A DNA stretch of 64,000 nucleotides, taken from Luscinia megarhynchos. Its lineage: Eukaryota > Chordata > Aves > Passeriformes > Turdidae. Both the position numbers and the translations under genes were made by a program. Where the stretch lies: contig JAPFBE010000002.1 in the NCBI GenBank assembly GCA_034336665.1, positions 32,591,406 to 32,655,405 on the forward strand. Direction: 5' to 3'. The notes under the pieces were generated by a model. It was not told where the DNA came from, did no database searches, and worked only from the letters and a program-made list of their open reading frames with translations. Positions within the stretch are counted from its first letter, which is position 1, and the number at the start of each line of letters is the position of its first letter. Below are positions 39,301 through 50,723 of this stretch, piece by piece.

Positions 39301-40363
39301 TCCACAGAATATGTTCTGCTACCAGAAAGCTGAACACAGCCTCTGAGTGTTCCTGCTTCAGCTTTATTGTCTGGAAAAATAAACATGTATTGAGTTTTCA
39401 GTGTTTTGAACCAAAGACTTCTGACAGACAATAAGAGGGTTGAGTCAGCAGAGACATCAAACAGTCCTGTATTAATTGTACATCATCAGATTTGTGTAGT
39501 TCAGTACTTATGATACTCTGCCTGATTACTTATACACTGTGCTGATTGGCAACAATACACAAAACACCTTCTAGGCCACAGTAATGCATTTATTTAAGTA
39601 TTTATACTCCTGGTGTCCCAGGTTCAAAAATAGGGCTAGTCCACCAATGGCTTTGCAGAAATTAAATAGCATTTCAGTTTGGCTGGTATGAAGAGCCTGG
39701 AAAGTAGCCCTGATGACAGTCAGAGAGCACTTGCAACACAGTCTTACTGATAGAACATATATAAAAGATAGCATAATAAGAGCTGCAAAGATAATTTATG
39801 CACACACATAAACCAGAATTTAAACAGTTCTTGATAAAAGAGCACTTAATTTAATTTATCATCAGTGTATGAGATTTCCTAGGGATTCAAAAAGTTGACT
39901 TCTACTGAGTTCAGATTAACATCTTATTACAGCAAATTAAAACTGAACCAGAACTCCAGGTGTGAGCCTGAATAAGCAGGGTGCTCATGAACCTGAGAAG
40001 TCATCAAATCTTGTCTGGCATGATTGTAGAGAGCAAGAGGATGAGAAGATTCTGAGGTGAGCCAGCAGTCACAGGCAACAGCCTGTGGCACAATGTTGCA
40101 CCAAAACCTGATAACATAAATGCATAGAGAGCAGGGCTTTTTGGAACTAGAGTGTGACAAAGCATCTGTGTAAGAGCAAATGAGTAACCAGAGTGCAGGA
40201 CCCTGTTTTGGAAGACAGAAGGTTTTTTAGCATAGGACTTCTTTTGTTCACAAATCTAGGAACCACCAAAATTTTGTCTCTCAGCTGATTGGTTTATATC
40301 AGTTGGGGAAAAATTATGATAATGTGATTAAGTTTTATATAAAGGCTGTATCCACTGTGGAAC
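27392..40363. other. Long repeat-poor AT-rich stretch
   Basis: Almost 13 kb without a recognisable transposable element, in contrast to a CR1 or LTR piece every few kilobases elsewhere. Open frames are short and have no domain signature. The only simple repeat of note is the TATG-rich run at 32826-32880. A splice-flanked but stop-containing segment lies at 29190-29280. About 34480-34630 is GC-richer. The 31400-33500 part is especially AT-rich, with many TAATTA and TTAATT cores of the kind homeodomain proteins bind. I cannot tell from one sequence whether this is conserved regulatory DNA or simply very old DNA. Confidence 0.5.
32826..32880. repeat. Imperfect (TATATG)n / (TATGTG)n repeat
   Basis: A 55-bp run of mixed TATGTG and TATATG hexamers with a few substitutions. 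It is a degenerate simple repeat. Confidence 0.9.
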
Positions 40364-40740
40364 ATCATAGAGTCATAAAGCTGTTTGGGGTTGAAGGGAA
40401 CTTTTAATTGTCCAGTCCTCTGAAATGATCAACGACATCTTTCAAATATTTCAGGCTGCTCAGAGCCCTGTCCAACATGACCTTGATTGTGTCAGGGATG
40501 AAGCATCTACAGTTTCTCTGGGACATCACTTCCAGGGTTTCATCACCTTCGCTGTAAAAACATTTCTTCATTTTTTGTGCTGGGAATCACCTCTCTTCCA
40601 GTTCAAACCTTGTTCTATTGCTACAGGCACCTGGCCCCATCTTTCTTGGAAGCTCCCTATAAGTATTGAAAAAAGGAAAAAAGGTCTCCCCAGAATACAG
40701 AATATAGCCTTTGCCTTTCTTTCTCTAATGACCCAACAAA
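40364..40740 (-). mobile_element. Old CR1 LINE 3' end
   Basis: Plus-strand reading gives ATCATAGAGTCATAAAGCTG, GTTTGGGGTTGAAGGGAACT, TTCAGGCTGCTCAGAGCCCT, GTCCAACATGACCTTGA, ATCTACAGTTTCTCTGGGAC, TGCTACAGGCACCTGGCCCC and AAAGGTCTCCCCAGAA. This is the reverse complement of CR1 running 3' to 5'. Substitutions are frequent and the inner boundary is soft, at 40700-40740. The open frame at 40425-40754 is an antisense reading of this repeat. Confidence 0.88.
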
Positions 40741-41112
40741 ATATGAAGAGTTAGAGAAATATTGAGTGCCACATTAAGTAAATTTTGCAGGTATGAGTCC
40801 CTGAAGATCAAGAGATGGCAAAACCCATTAAATCAGTGCAACTCATTCTGCAAGGCTGCTACTCTGGAAAATTCTGCTGATCTAGTAAGCTTTTGGTTGT
40901 GCAATGCAACAAGTGACAACTGTTTGCCCACAGACTCCTCTGAGCAGGCTGGTAATGGTCATGCTCTACTCCTCCTACTCATGTTACCAGGAATCACCAC
41001 GGATATAGGATCTGGATTCCACCAGTCCCTGTCCTGCCTGCCCACATGGCAAGAAATTGAACATTAATCATACAAGGCTTATGTCAATTCATAGGAAAGG
41101 ACTGACATTGTC

Positions 41113-41140
41113 ATGAATCATAGAACCATTTGGGTTGCCA
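41113..41140 (-). mobile_element. CR1 3' tip scrap
   Basis: ATGAATCATAGAACCATTTG followed by GGTTG is the reverse complement of the last bases of a CR1 3' UTR including the terminal repeat. Similarity stops after about 28 bp, so this is either an extremely short insertion or the residue of a deletion. It could be chance at this length. Confidence 0.4.
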
Positions 41141-41759
41141 TGTGATGAAACATACAGGCAATCCCTGCATGATGAGATGTTCTTCTGTGTGAATTCAAAT
41201 ATATCATATTTTTCTGTCATGCTTTGTAATTTTAATGCTCTTATCTTCCAAACTTTTGGAGGAAAAGCAACCAAAATTTTTTCCTCTTCTCTATTCAATG
41301 TGTTGCTGCTGTCTAATCAGCCTGAGATTATTTCCTCTGATCCACTTCCTCCCTCATGCATCTGAGTCTTGCTTGTGCAGCTGCAAGTGCAAAGAGGAGC
41401 CTTTTCCAATGTAAAGCACAGCTATGGAAATGTGGGGGAGGCATGTGCTACTTGTAGTCAGTCACTCCTGCATAAATGCTAGCAATGCAGTACAAGTTCT
41501 CAACATTGAGGAAACTGAATACAGTTCTTATATTTTTTCTTAAATCCATCAGCTACTTAATTCTCAGGACAACAATGTAACAGTGAATATGGATTAAGCT
41601 TTTGAGGAAGGAATTACAAATTGCATAAATATAGCATGGGAAAAAGCCACCAAATAAACTGTAACAAGGAATATTCAGGATGGAAAAACATCTTGTGATG
41701 ACCACAATAGTGAAGCAACTGGGATAGAAAGCACAAAAGCATCTCCATCATTTGAAGCT

Positions 41760-41893
41760 GGAGGACAGATCTTCTTTAGGAAGAGGTTAAGGGAGATAGT
41801 CTTGAGAAATGACCTAGATTTAGCTGTTGAGCTGCTATGAGGAACAGGATAGACTAGAAGATCTCTTGAGATTTCTTCCAGTCCTGTGATCCT
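41760..41893 (+). mobile_element. Very old CR1/L3-like 3' end
   Basis: GACAGATCTTCTTTAGGAAG, then CAGGATAGACTAGAAGATCT, CTTGAGATTTCTTCCAGTCC and TGTGATCCTCC follow the 3' end of old amniote CR1/L3-type LINEs (a short 3' UTR with the actagatgatct and ttccagtcc blocks). Divergence is high, so the subfamily cannot be assigned. Confidence 0.55.
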
Positions 41894-43339
41894 CCAATCC
41901 CTCATTTCTCAGAATTTAGTAATTAATAAAATCATTACTATTGCTTAGTTGACCTTGGAGGTGTCCTTTCACATTTGTTTGTTCACGCATGGGCTGGTCA
42001 CATACGTCCCTGTAGCAATTATAAGAGTAATTGTACTTGTAATAGCCTCAAGGGAAGATTGATTGCAGCTTGTGTGAGTGGAGGTTAGCCCATTCTTCTG
42101 CCATCCAAAGCTTTTATTTTGATGTACTGTAATCTGTTTTATACAAATCCATTACTCTCATGCTCTAAACCAGGAGCTTCAGCTCAGTCCCTTCCTTGAT
42201 GTGGTACAACTCAAAAGAAAGGATTAAGCAGATAGTTTAAATATGTTCTTTGTCTCTTAATTAAAAGGCAGGTGGTCTCCTAAAACCAGAATTAAATCAA
42301 CCCTGCAGTATATTTAAACCAAGCCTAAAGCAAGCCTGCTGGCTGCAAGAGCTTTAACAGATTGTCTGTATTATCCTCAGCTGTAAGCACAGAGCCTGTT
42401 CTCTGCTAGTGCAGTCTGATCTTTCATGCTGTGTTTTCTTCTGTTTGGCTTTTCATTTTGTAAAACACCAAATTTCAGCTGACATCACTACTCAAAAATG
42501 GTCTTTTGTGTGACTGGAGTGAATCATGTTATAATCTGTCATGGGCTGCCTGTAACCTCAAATTTTGTTTTGGAGCTGCCAGTTGCTGGTGATGGGTACC
42601 TGGTGGTTGTACTTAACAGCAGGTGCTCTAAGGTTTTGAAGAGTTAAGTGACCTTAACTTTTTATTTGCTCATAATCATGTTCAAAATTTACCAATCTTG
42701 AAATAAAGATTCAACAGTTTTGGTGGAAGAAGAGTTGCTCAGAGGAATATTCAGTCTCTACATGTTCTAAAGTGTGGCACTAATTCAAACAATACAATCA
42801 TATAGAGGATAAGATCAACAATTCTGTTTTTATTTCAGATAATTCATGGTCTCTCTCTGAAAACAACTGATCAGTTTAAAAAACCCAACAAACAATCCCA
42901 CAATATTTTTAAAGCTTAAAGCCTACTTTGTACCTTCTCCTCTGTATCTTCTGAAATCTATTTGTAGTTTGTCTGCCCTTCACTTTTATTTTGGCTAGCA
43001 CACTTTGTCTCTTATGCTTTTAAACAGATTGTTGTGAGTACAAATATGCAAACTGATTACTGGAAAAGAGACTATGATTTTGCTATGGAAACAAACAGTG
43101 TCTCTTTGTTCCATGGGAAACTAATGTAGAATAATTCACCTTTCAGAATAGACTAAGAAACATGCTGAGCATATTGAAAGATTCATCTAAACCTCAGAAG
43201 CTGTAGTGCAAAGATTTTAAAGTAGATGTATTAAATTATTTTTTAAAATCTACTATAGAAACATTTTAAGAAGAGTCATCAAACATAGGACCAAATCTTA
43301 CAAAGATAAAGCATCAGACTAAAACTCCAGGAAGCAGGG

Positions 43340-44810
43340 CTTAGCAAAACCTCTCTTGATTACTTTTAATCAGTCTTGGGAATCCAGAGAGGTCCCATCT
43401 GACTGGAAGCTGGGGAACATTGTCCCAATTTTCAAGAAGGGCAAGAAGGAGGACCCCAGAAACTACAGGCCTGTCAGTCTCACACCAGTGGCTGCTAAAG
43501 TTATGCTGGAGATTATTTTGGGAGGTATTGAAAAACACCTGAGAGACAATGCAGTCATTGGTCACAGCCAGCACAGCCTCATGAGAGGAAAGTCCTGCTT
43601 ATCAAACCTGATTTTTATTTTATAACAATGTAACTGGTCTAGTTGCTCAGGAAACCTATCAAGTTGAATAGTTGGTGTAACCTTTTGGGATTTCAGTAAA
43701 GCTTTCAATATCGACTCTCACAGGATTCTTCTGTACTGATGAATGTTGAGCATTCAGTTGGATACACACATGCAATGGGTGAGCAGCTGGCTCCCAGGTG
43801 GGAGCACAAAGGGTTACAGTGCATGGGATGACACCAGACTGGCCACTGTCACTAGTGGGGTTCAGCAGGGCCCCATCCTCAGCCCTGTGCTCTTCAACAG
43901 CTTCATAAATTACTTGGATGCAGGACTGGAGGGGATACTGAGCAAGTTTGCAGATGATGCAAAACTGGGAGGAGCTGTTGACTCCCTCAAAGGCAGGGAG
44001 GTCCTGCAGAGAGACTGAAAAATTAGAGGGCTGGGCAGTCCATGACCATGTGAAGTTCAACAAGGGAAAGTGCCAGATTCTGTGCCTGGGATGGGACAAC
44101 CCTGGATGTAGGTACAACCTGGGGGATGAGATGCTGGGAAGCAGTGCTGCAGAAAGAGCCCTGAGGGTTCTGGTCAATGACAAGTTAACCATGAGCCAGC
44201 AGTGCCCTGGCAGCCAGGAGAGCCAACCCTGTCCTGGGGGCATCAGGCACAGCATCACAGCCAGGCAAGGGAGGGGATTGTCCTGCTCTGCTCCTGAGCT
44301 GGGGCAGCCTCACCTCCAGTGCTGGGGCAGCTTTGGGTGACACAATATAAAAAAGATATTAAACTGCTGGAGAATGCTGAGAGGATGGCAACAAAGATGG
44401 TGAAGGGCCTGGAGGGGAAGCTGTATGAGCAACAGCCTGGGACACTTGGACTGTTCAGCCTGGATGAGACTGAGGGGAGATCTCACTGCAGTCACAGCTT
44501 CCTCATGAGAGGAAGAGGAGGGGCAGGCACTGATCTCTGCTCTGTGCTGACCTGAAGGAAGGGCCTGAAGCTGAGTCAGGGGAGGTTAAGTTGAATATTA
44601 GGAAAAGGTTCCTCACCCAGAGGGTGTTTGGGCACTGGAACAGGCTCCCCAGGGAAGTGGTCACAGCCAAGCCTGAAAGAGCTCAAGAAGTGTTTGGACA
44701 ATTCTCTCAGAACATGGTGCAACTCTGGGGATGGTGTTGTGCAGTGCCTGGAGTTGGACTCAATGGTCCCTTAGGGTCCCTTCCAACTCAGCTTACTCTG
44801 TGATTCTGTG
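43340..44810 (+). mobile_element. CR1 LINE with degraded reverse transcriptase and intact 3' end
   Basis: This is the longest element in the window, about 1.47 kb. The first frame (43356-43625) reads SWESREVPSDWKLGNIVPIF and then KKGKKEDPRNYRPVSLT, the N-terminal part of the CR1 reverse transcriptase. Motif A follows as DFSKAF, with its aspartate codon at 43689-43691. The next frame (43743-44018) carries motif B (SGVQQGP) and motif C as FADD at 43947-43958. Frameshifts and stops between these blocks make ORF2 non-functional. The 3' part (from 44230) is the same subfamily as 16618-17210. The copy ends in CTCTGTGATTCTGTG, the CR1 octamer tail. The endonuclease domain and ORF1 are missing by 5' truncation. 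No intact protein is encoded. Confidence 0.95.
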
Positions 44811-45192
44811 AAATGAGGCATAAGTAGCAGCTATTTATGCCCAAAATGGAAATAATAAAATCTTTGGCTTTTTGCTTTCTGCTATTGAAACGACAAAATG
44901 TCTGTAACAGTTTATTTTCCCTTTAGTATTTAGTCTTGTGGGTTTTTTCTTTAGTATTTCCCAGTTCTCTACATTTTTGTTTCTTGGCATGTCTAGACAT
45001 GCCTCAGCATTAACACATCTGAACAATTCAGAATGTAGCTAACACAAAGACTAATGTTCCTCTAAAAGTCTTAGGACTTGCTAAAATTGATGCAGCCTGA
45101 GATTTGTAAATATGCAAGAGAGGGTTCCTTGCAGTTGATTTTTTTCCTTGTAGGTACAGGAGGAGACAAAAAACTCCTCCCTTCATCCTTTT

Positions 45193-45224
45193 TATATATA
45201 TATATATATATTTTTTTTTTTTTT
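45193..45224. repeat. (TA)n followed by T14
   Basis: About nine TA units run into 14 T residues and then CAG. This mimics a 3' splice site, but nothing exon-like follows. Confidence 0.9.
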
Positions 45225-45907
45225 CAGATTTTGAGAGGAAGTGTGGGAGACCCAGGCCCATTTTATTCTTGTACATAGCATGGTGTTGAAGGGATTCTAC
45301 TGCTCATTGCATGCCCCCTAAAAGATGCTTGAAACATTAGCCAGAGCAGACTGGAAAACAGCCCTTGCTGGAACCATCCCATTTTGCAGAAACATTCCAA
45401 ATTTCTTGGCCAAAATAATGAAATCTCTAACATTTATTACTCACAGGAGAAGAGGACCTGGTCTCTAGTGTGTGTTTCATTGGCAGTACTTTATTCTGTG
45501 AAAGATCATAATTTACCTCTATTAAAAGGACTGCAAGTGACTACTTTCTTTTCCCAGTGAGTTTCCTAAATGCACGATACAGGATGTTCCTGTTGGCTCT
45601 GGATCAGTTCGGTGTGTACAAGTTCATGGTGAACCAGTGGCAACAGAAAAGAAACACTCTCCTGACCAAACCTGCCCCCTTCTTTACACCACACAGATAC
45701 ACTAAACCTGACACAAATAGGAGTGTGAGATTGCAAAGAGGAAGGAAACCAGATTGGCTTCCCCATATATGCATGACTGAAATGAGAGAGGGCAGGGGAC
45801 AGTGGTCAGGACAATAGTAGCTTATCATCTTCCAACTAGCTCTTTCTAAAATAAAGTAAAAAAGAGTGCTCCCTGTTTATTTCAAGCTTGTATGGCCTAT
45901 TTTAAGG

Positions 45908-45990
45908 GGCCATGGTATAGTGGTAAAGACACCTTTTGATGACCCTGAGTTAGTCATCAAGGACATGGAGTAGAATTCAAGTAATGACAT
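45908..45990 (+). mobile_element. Possible tRNA-derived SINE relic (MIR-like)
   Basis: TATAGTGGTAAAGACAC at about 45915-45931 closely matches the A-box part of MIR-type SINE heads, which keep ATAGTGGTTAAGAGCAC. About 45 bp further on, GAATTCAAGTAA is a weak version of a B box. The spacing fits a tRNA-derived head, but the stems do not pair as a tRNA, so it is not a tRNA gene. Weak call; chance similarity is possible. Confidence 0.25.
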
Positions 45991-46230
45991 TATTTTTTAG
46001 TATTTCCTAGTTGACTGCTACTGGGATGCAGTCTCTGAGACTCAAGCCCACCCTGGGATGGCCACTTCTCCCTTTTCTCTGCTTAAGCAACGCATGTGAG
46101 TACTGACTGCTCCACTGCCAGCCAGTTGCAATGATGTCCTTTGATTGCAGTCTTTGAATCTGAATCAGGAAAGAAGTTCTGTTCACAGATATCCATATCC
46201 TGGAGAAGGATACGACATCAGTGAATGCAG

Positions 46231-46254
46231 AAAACAAACAAACAAACAAACAAA
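46231..46254. repeat. (AAAC)6 simple repeat
   Basis: Six units of AAAC/AACA without interruption, followed by AAATTTTT. Confidence 0.92.
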
Positions 46255-47234
46255 TTTTTCTGCTATTCCTTCATTCCTGTTCCTTGACTTGATTTAAAAA
46301 CAAATTCACACACAGAGCTTACAAATGGATCAGAAATTTCCATCAGCAATTGTTTCAGAACACTAACAGATAAGCTAAACCTCTGGATAACTGTCAGTAT
46401 AAGCATGTTGGTGTTCTCTGGAGGTGCATAAAGTTTTGTGATATTGGGGGCAAACATGGATTATAGTGGTATTAATCTAAATATGAAGGAAGACTCTCAA
46501 ATCACAATTTATACAGCTATGAATGCATGTCCATCATCTAGGATCTCCCTCCTGTCTTATTTATGATCACTGGTAGACAAAATTCTGATATGACACAAAG
46601 TTTAAAATTATATGGCAAAGTTGTTTGTCATCACATTTTTGAAGTGAGTACAACGTGCTCTGCTTCAGTACTAATAGCTGGACCAAAAGGCTATTAAATA
46701 GGGACTCATATAGTGAAATAGCCCTGTAGTTACAAGCATTCTTCCATGAAATCAAGCTGTCTCGGGGCTGAACCTCCTAAATGTGCCACTTGGATTTAGG
46801 TTTAAACTGAAGGGGCAGATGCCATTTGCAATTTGCAAGTAGCCTATTTCTAAATTCTTAGTAAGATCTCAAAGGCAGAAATCCTTCATCCAGTTCCCAC
46901 CTTTTTTAAATGGGAATACTAACCATAAGAGGAAAATGCATAAAGATGTGACATTCTGACTTCAGTGGGGCTGTTTAAGGAATAACAGCAACCAGCTCTT
47001 TTTCCTTAGCTTAAATACTTCAATTATTATTGTTTTCAATGGGTCAAAAATCCTTAGGATCATTTCAGTAAATCTACCTTAGAGAGAGATATTCCATGTG
47101 AATGTGTGCTGACAGAAGCAAGGAGGTGATAATAATCCCAGAGGGAAAGCAAACAGACAAAGTAAGCCCCTAAAACCATGGAATACAACAGCAGAGAAAT
47201 TGAAGAATACAAATAGCTTTAATGCTGATAAACA

Positions 47235-47340
47235 GGCTGTGAAGGAAGGCAAGTCTTACTAAACATCTGATTTATTCTTTTACACAAGTGCAACTGTTAA
47301 TCAATAGAAAGTTGATTTTCAAGCACAGGAAGCCATTCAG
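47235..47340 (+). mobile_element. Old CR1 ORF2 fragment
   Basis: CAGGCTGTGAAGGAAGGCAA, GTCTTACTAAACATCTGATT and CTTTTACACAAGTGCAACTG align with the part of CR1 that reads GKSCLSNLIF in the element at 43340 (about 43572-43640). Only this short stretch is recognisable, with frameshifts. Confidence 0.55.
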
Positions 47341-49584
47341 TTTGGGGTGATTATCCAAAGAAACAGATCCCAAAGAAAGTACTGCTCCACCACTTCTTAA
47401 AATTCAACTAGAGTGAACTCTAGCCTCTAAGAATTTGCATTCAGATAAATTGTTTTGATGGCAGTTTCTCAAAAATAAGTTTTTTTCATTTCATCATCTG
47501 GTACTTGACCTCAAGATTCTTTTTTCCTCAGAAACTAGACTATCACACTTGTCATGTTAGTCTTTCAGCGACTGTAGTGTGTCAAGCATATGGGTATGAG
47601 AATAGATAAAAATTGACATATTGCTAACCTATTTGTTAGGCAGTGACCAAAGAATTATACTAAATTTTTAATGTTTTTCTGCCTCTCTCCCTGTTTTTTA
47701 CCTTTCCTTTTTCTGGTTTTCTTTTGTCACAATCTGTGCTTCTCTTGTTCCTTTGTGCTCAGTTTTGTATTTTTCTTTTTTCCTTCTTTTCTGCTGCTCT
47801 CCCTTCACCTCTCTTTCTGCTCTGTTGTGCCTCATTTTTTATTCAGGCAGATTCCATTACTATAATACAATCCAAAAATTTGCAACTGGTTAAGAACTTT
47901 ATGAATATTTCAGTGTTACACCCAAACCTTGAAACATATTACTGGAGAAGAATAAGGCAGATTTAAACCAAATAACTTTTAAAAAGCACTGCTGTGGAAC
48001 TCAAATTGTAGATCAGCGTGAACTCATAATTACCAGTTACAAACAGATAAAATAAGACAGATAGGAAGAGTTCAAACAGAAACTTTTTTAAATGTCTTAT
48101 ATAACTGCTGGATTTTCTGGTGGCTGCACAAGAATTACACCTCACAGTGACTAAGAAAAAAAACCCAATGGCACTGCTGGGACATAAGGGTGAACATACA
48201 AATTGTGACTAGTGCAAAGAGCTGATTTTCATGCAATTCAAATTACATAACACTAAAATGCTTTTGTTTTGCTTAAAGACCACGTCAGTGTCATTGTTGT
48301 TGGCACCCCTCTGAAAGGGATGAGTCCCAGAGCCACAGTGAAGTCACAAATCCCCATTTCATTTCATGGGCCAGGTAGCAAGGAGTAGTTTTCCTTGGCT
48401 TTTCAAGCTTAGCACAAATCAATCTTAAAAATTCTGGGAGAGAGTTTCAGCATGAAGGCAGCTCCCAAGGCAAGGAGTGGGCACCTATGTGGAGTCCTGC
48501 TGTTGGTTTCTTCAGTGCAGCCCCATCGGTGAGCTGCATGTGAGAGCAGCTGGCTGAACTCCCAGAACAAAGGAAGCCTTTCAGGGCCCTGACACTTCAC
48601 TGGAAATTGAGACATCTTTATAGGCAGTTATAAAGCATGCTCAAATTTATACAACACACCAATGTCAAAGAAAGTGTAAGACTTTGTATTGGGAAGCTAA
48701 AGAGAAGCATTCATATAGTGACTGAATTTTCATTAACTACAGGCTCTACCAGTTGTGAACTGAACCTGAAAATATAGGACTAACAATCCCATTCATCCTA
48801 GCCATTTTCAATAGAAACATATTCAATAAAATAGAATTTGCAAGACTGTAAATTGTCTTCTTATAAATGTGAGTTGTTAAGCACTCTAAGAGTGATTGCA
48901 TTCAGCAGTCACTTACAAGGGAACATTTGTACTGGTTCCCACAGGAGGGATTTCAGGAGCAGGTCACCAGGATGTGCAATCTGTACAGCTTAAAGACATC
49001 ATTTATGCCATTGATGCAGTTGTCATATATAACTGCACACTACAAAAATACTTGGTGGAACTTATCATCATAGTGAAAAACACTCTCAGTTAGGAAAACA
49101 CTCTGACTTTGGGCTTCTGACTCCCATGAATTATCATTTGCATCTAGTAGTTGAAGGAAACCTTATTCATACTGTCAAGATTAGTCCTTTCATCTGAAAT
49201 CTCTGATTAGCCCAATTGTCTATAGAATGTGGGTAGTTTCAAAAATTGCATAGATTGCAGTAGACTGAGAGTAAGAAATATATTGTAGAGAAAACCCCAT
49301 CCACAGTCTTTCAGTAAAAAACAAGCACCAAAAAAATTAAAATGCAAGATGTTGGGAGATGGCTGCATATGATATCTGACGTTACTGCTGCCCAAGGAAA
49401 TTTCTGGATTAATTAAGTAGGATCTATTCCTTTATAACTATTTGCATCATCATTGTAAAACTTTTTTCATTTTTTCCTGCTGCCTCTGGGAAGTGTAGCT
49501 TGCAGGGCAAAACAGTGAGCCCCAGAAATGAAACAAGGGTTAAGAATTTCTTGGAAAAGAGAGAACAAAGAGGTTAGGGGTTGA
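47341..49584. other. Unassigned DNA
   Basis: No gene or repeat family was recognised. 47671-47860 is strongly pyrimidine-rich on the plus strand, which produces Phe/Leu/Ser-rich frames that are not real proteins. About 48300-48600 is GC-richer and unassigned. Confidence 0.5.
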
Positions 49585-49625
49585 TTTTAAGTCTGCAGAC
49601 AACACAAAATGTGGAGAGGGAGGAG
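49585..49625 (+). mobile_element. CR1 scrap around the FADD box region
   Basis: TTTAAGTCTGCAGACAACAC followed by AAAATGTGGAGAGGGAGG resembles the CR1 stretch that encodes SKFADDTKLGG (compare 43941-43975). Only about 40 bp match, so the call is weak on its own. Confidence 0.4.
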
Positions 49626-50029
49626 ATAAAGAAAAATGGGTGACAGCCAAGGAGCAAGAGGAAATTGCTTTCTTTCCTGTTTCCCATTAACCTGACTCAT
49701 TGGAAATGCCCCTAGACTAAGCTACATGCTTGTGCAGTGTTCCACAAACAAGAAGTCAGTATCTTGTCCTTGAAACAAAGACATTCAAAAGCACAGTCAG
49801 ACACTGAAAACACAGTGATAACATCTAATCACTGAGGTGTCTGCCTAGATTTCAAGGTGGGAAGTGAAAATAATTATGGCATATGAACAAGGCTAATTCT
49901 GTGTGCAAAGGAATGCTAATTTTGCTAATTTGACATAACTGAGGAACCACATTAGGAGCTAGTGAGATAAAACAAGCAGCTAGATAGCTGCTGAAAAAGA
50001 TAGATACTTCTGCAGAAGGTTCCTTTTGG

Positions 50030-50136
50030 AAGGCCAGGATGGATGGGACTCTGAGTAACCTGGTCCAGTGAAAGGTGTCCCTGTGAACTTAAAGGTGCCT
50101 TCAACCCAAACATCCTATGACTCTATGATTCTGTGA
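50030..50136 (+). mobile_element. CR1 LINE 3' tip
   Basis: AAGGCCAGGATGGATGGGAC, TCTGAGTAACCTGGTCCAGT, GAAAGGTGTCCCTGTG, then AAGGTGCCTTCAACCCAAAC and ATCCTATGACTCTATGATTC. This is the final 100 bp of a CR1 element with its octamer tail. A segment of about 20-25 bp in the middle, where the ttggaactagatgatc block is expected, is deleted. Confidence 0.88.
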
Positions 50137-50699
50137 CATCTTCTCATCAGCTATTTCTTTTGCAAGCTCTAAAATAGTAATCTTTCTTCCCCATGCACAG
50201 GAATATTGTAGGCTGTGTAAAGCTGATTGCTTAAAGCATCACTGAATGTATTAAGAACAGCTGAGCTGAATTGTAAAAATCACCACATTAAACCAGGTCT
50301 CTAGCAGCCATATTTACAACAATGCATACATTTTAACATTTAAAGATTGGCAAAATTATGATTTCTCTACCATTTTAATATAACAAAACTGCTTTCTATA
50401 CAAGAGGAAAGAATTTCTGAATACGAAATACTAAAGATTTGCAATTATTAAGGGAAATTATCTAATATTGTAAGTGGAAAAGCTGAAATTGTTTTGAAAG
50501 GCAGGATAAGATATATTCTGTCCTCATTTTATCTAAAAATTGAAATTATTTTATTCTGAAATAATTCTTTGTTTGTCACCCATCTATAGCTAATGAAGGG
50601 ACAACTGCATGAATTTAGCCCACATATGTCAAATAGAACAAGTGGGGGAACCTTTAAATATATTCAATTTCTCCACAGTCAGCAGCACAATATTTTTTT

Positions 50700-50723
50700 A
50701 CTATAGTACTATAGTACTATAGT
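50700..50723. repeat. Three tandem copies of ACTATAGT
   Basis: The self-complementary octamer ACTATAGT is repeated three times, making a perfect 24-bp palindrome that is also a tandem repeat. Confidence 0.95.

Larger units (their letters stand above)
40741..43339. other. Mostly unassigned DNA with two CR1 scraps
   Basis: Apart from the CR1 pieces at 41113-41140 and 41760-41893 nothing was recognised. Open frames up to 101 codons (40762-41067) lack domain signatures. Confidence 0.5.
44811..47234. other. Unassigned DNA with simple repeats
   Basis: No gene was recognised. It contains the TA/T run at 45193-45224, a possible tRNA-derived SINE relic at 45908-45990 and an (AAAC)n run at 46231-46254. 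Confidence 0.5.

Noticed and set aside
43659..44258. 199-codon minus-strand frame
   Set aside because: It is antisense to the CR1 element and has no independent domain signature.
43356..44340. Open frames with reverse-transcriptase similarity as a functional domesticated gene
   Set aside because: The motifs lie in different frames with stops between them and the sequence continues into a normal CR1 3' UTR and tail.
45193..45227. Strong 3' splice acceptor
   Set aside because: The TA and T runs plus CAG mimic an acceptor, but no open frame or donor of quality follows.
45908..45990. tRNA gene
   Set aside because: Box-like motifs are present, but acceptor and anticodon stems do not pair and the B box is poor.
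47671..47966. Phe/Leu/Ser-rich frames as a membrane protein
   Set aside because: The region is a long pyrimidine-rich tract, which produces such residues in any frame.
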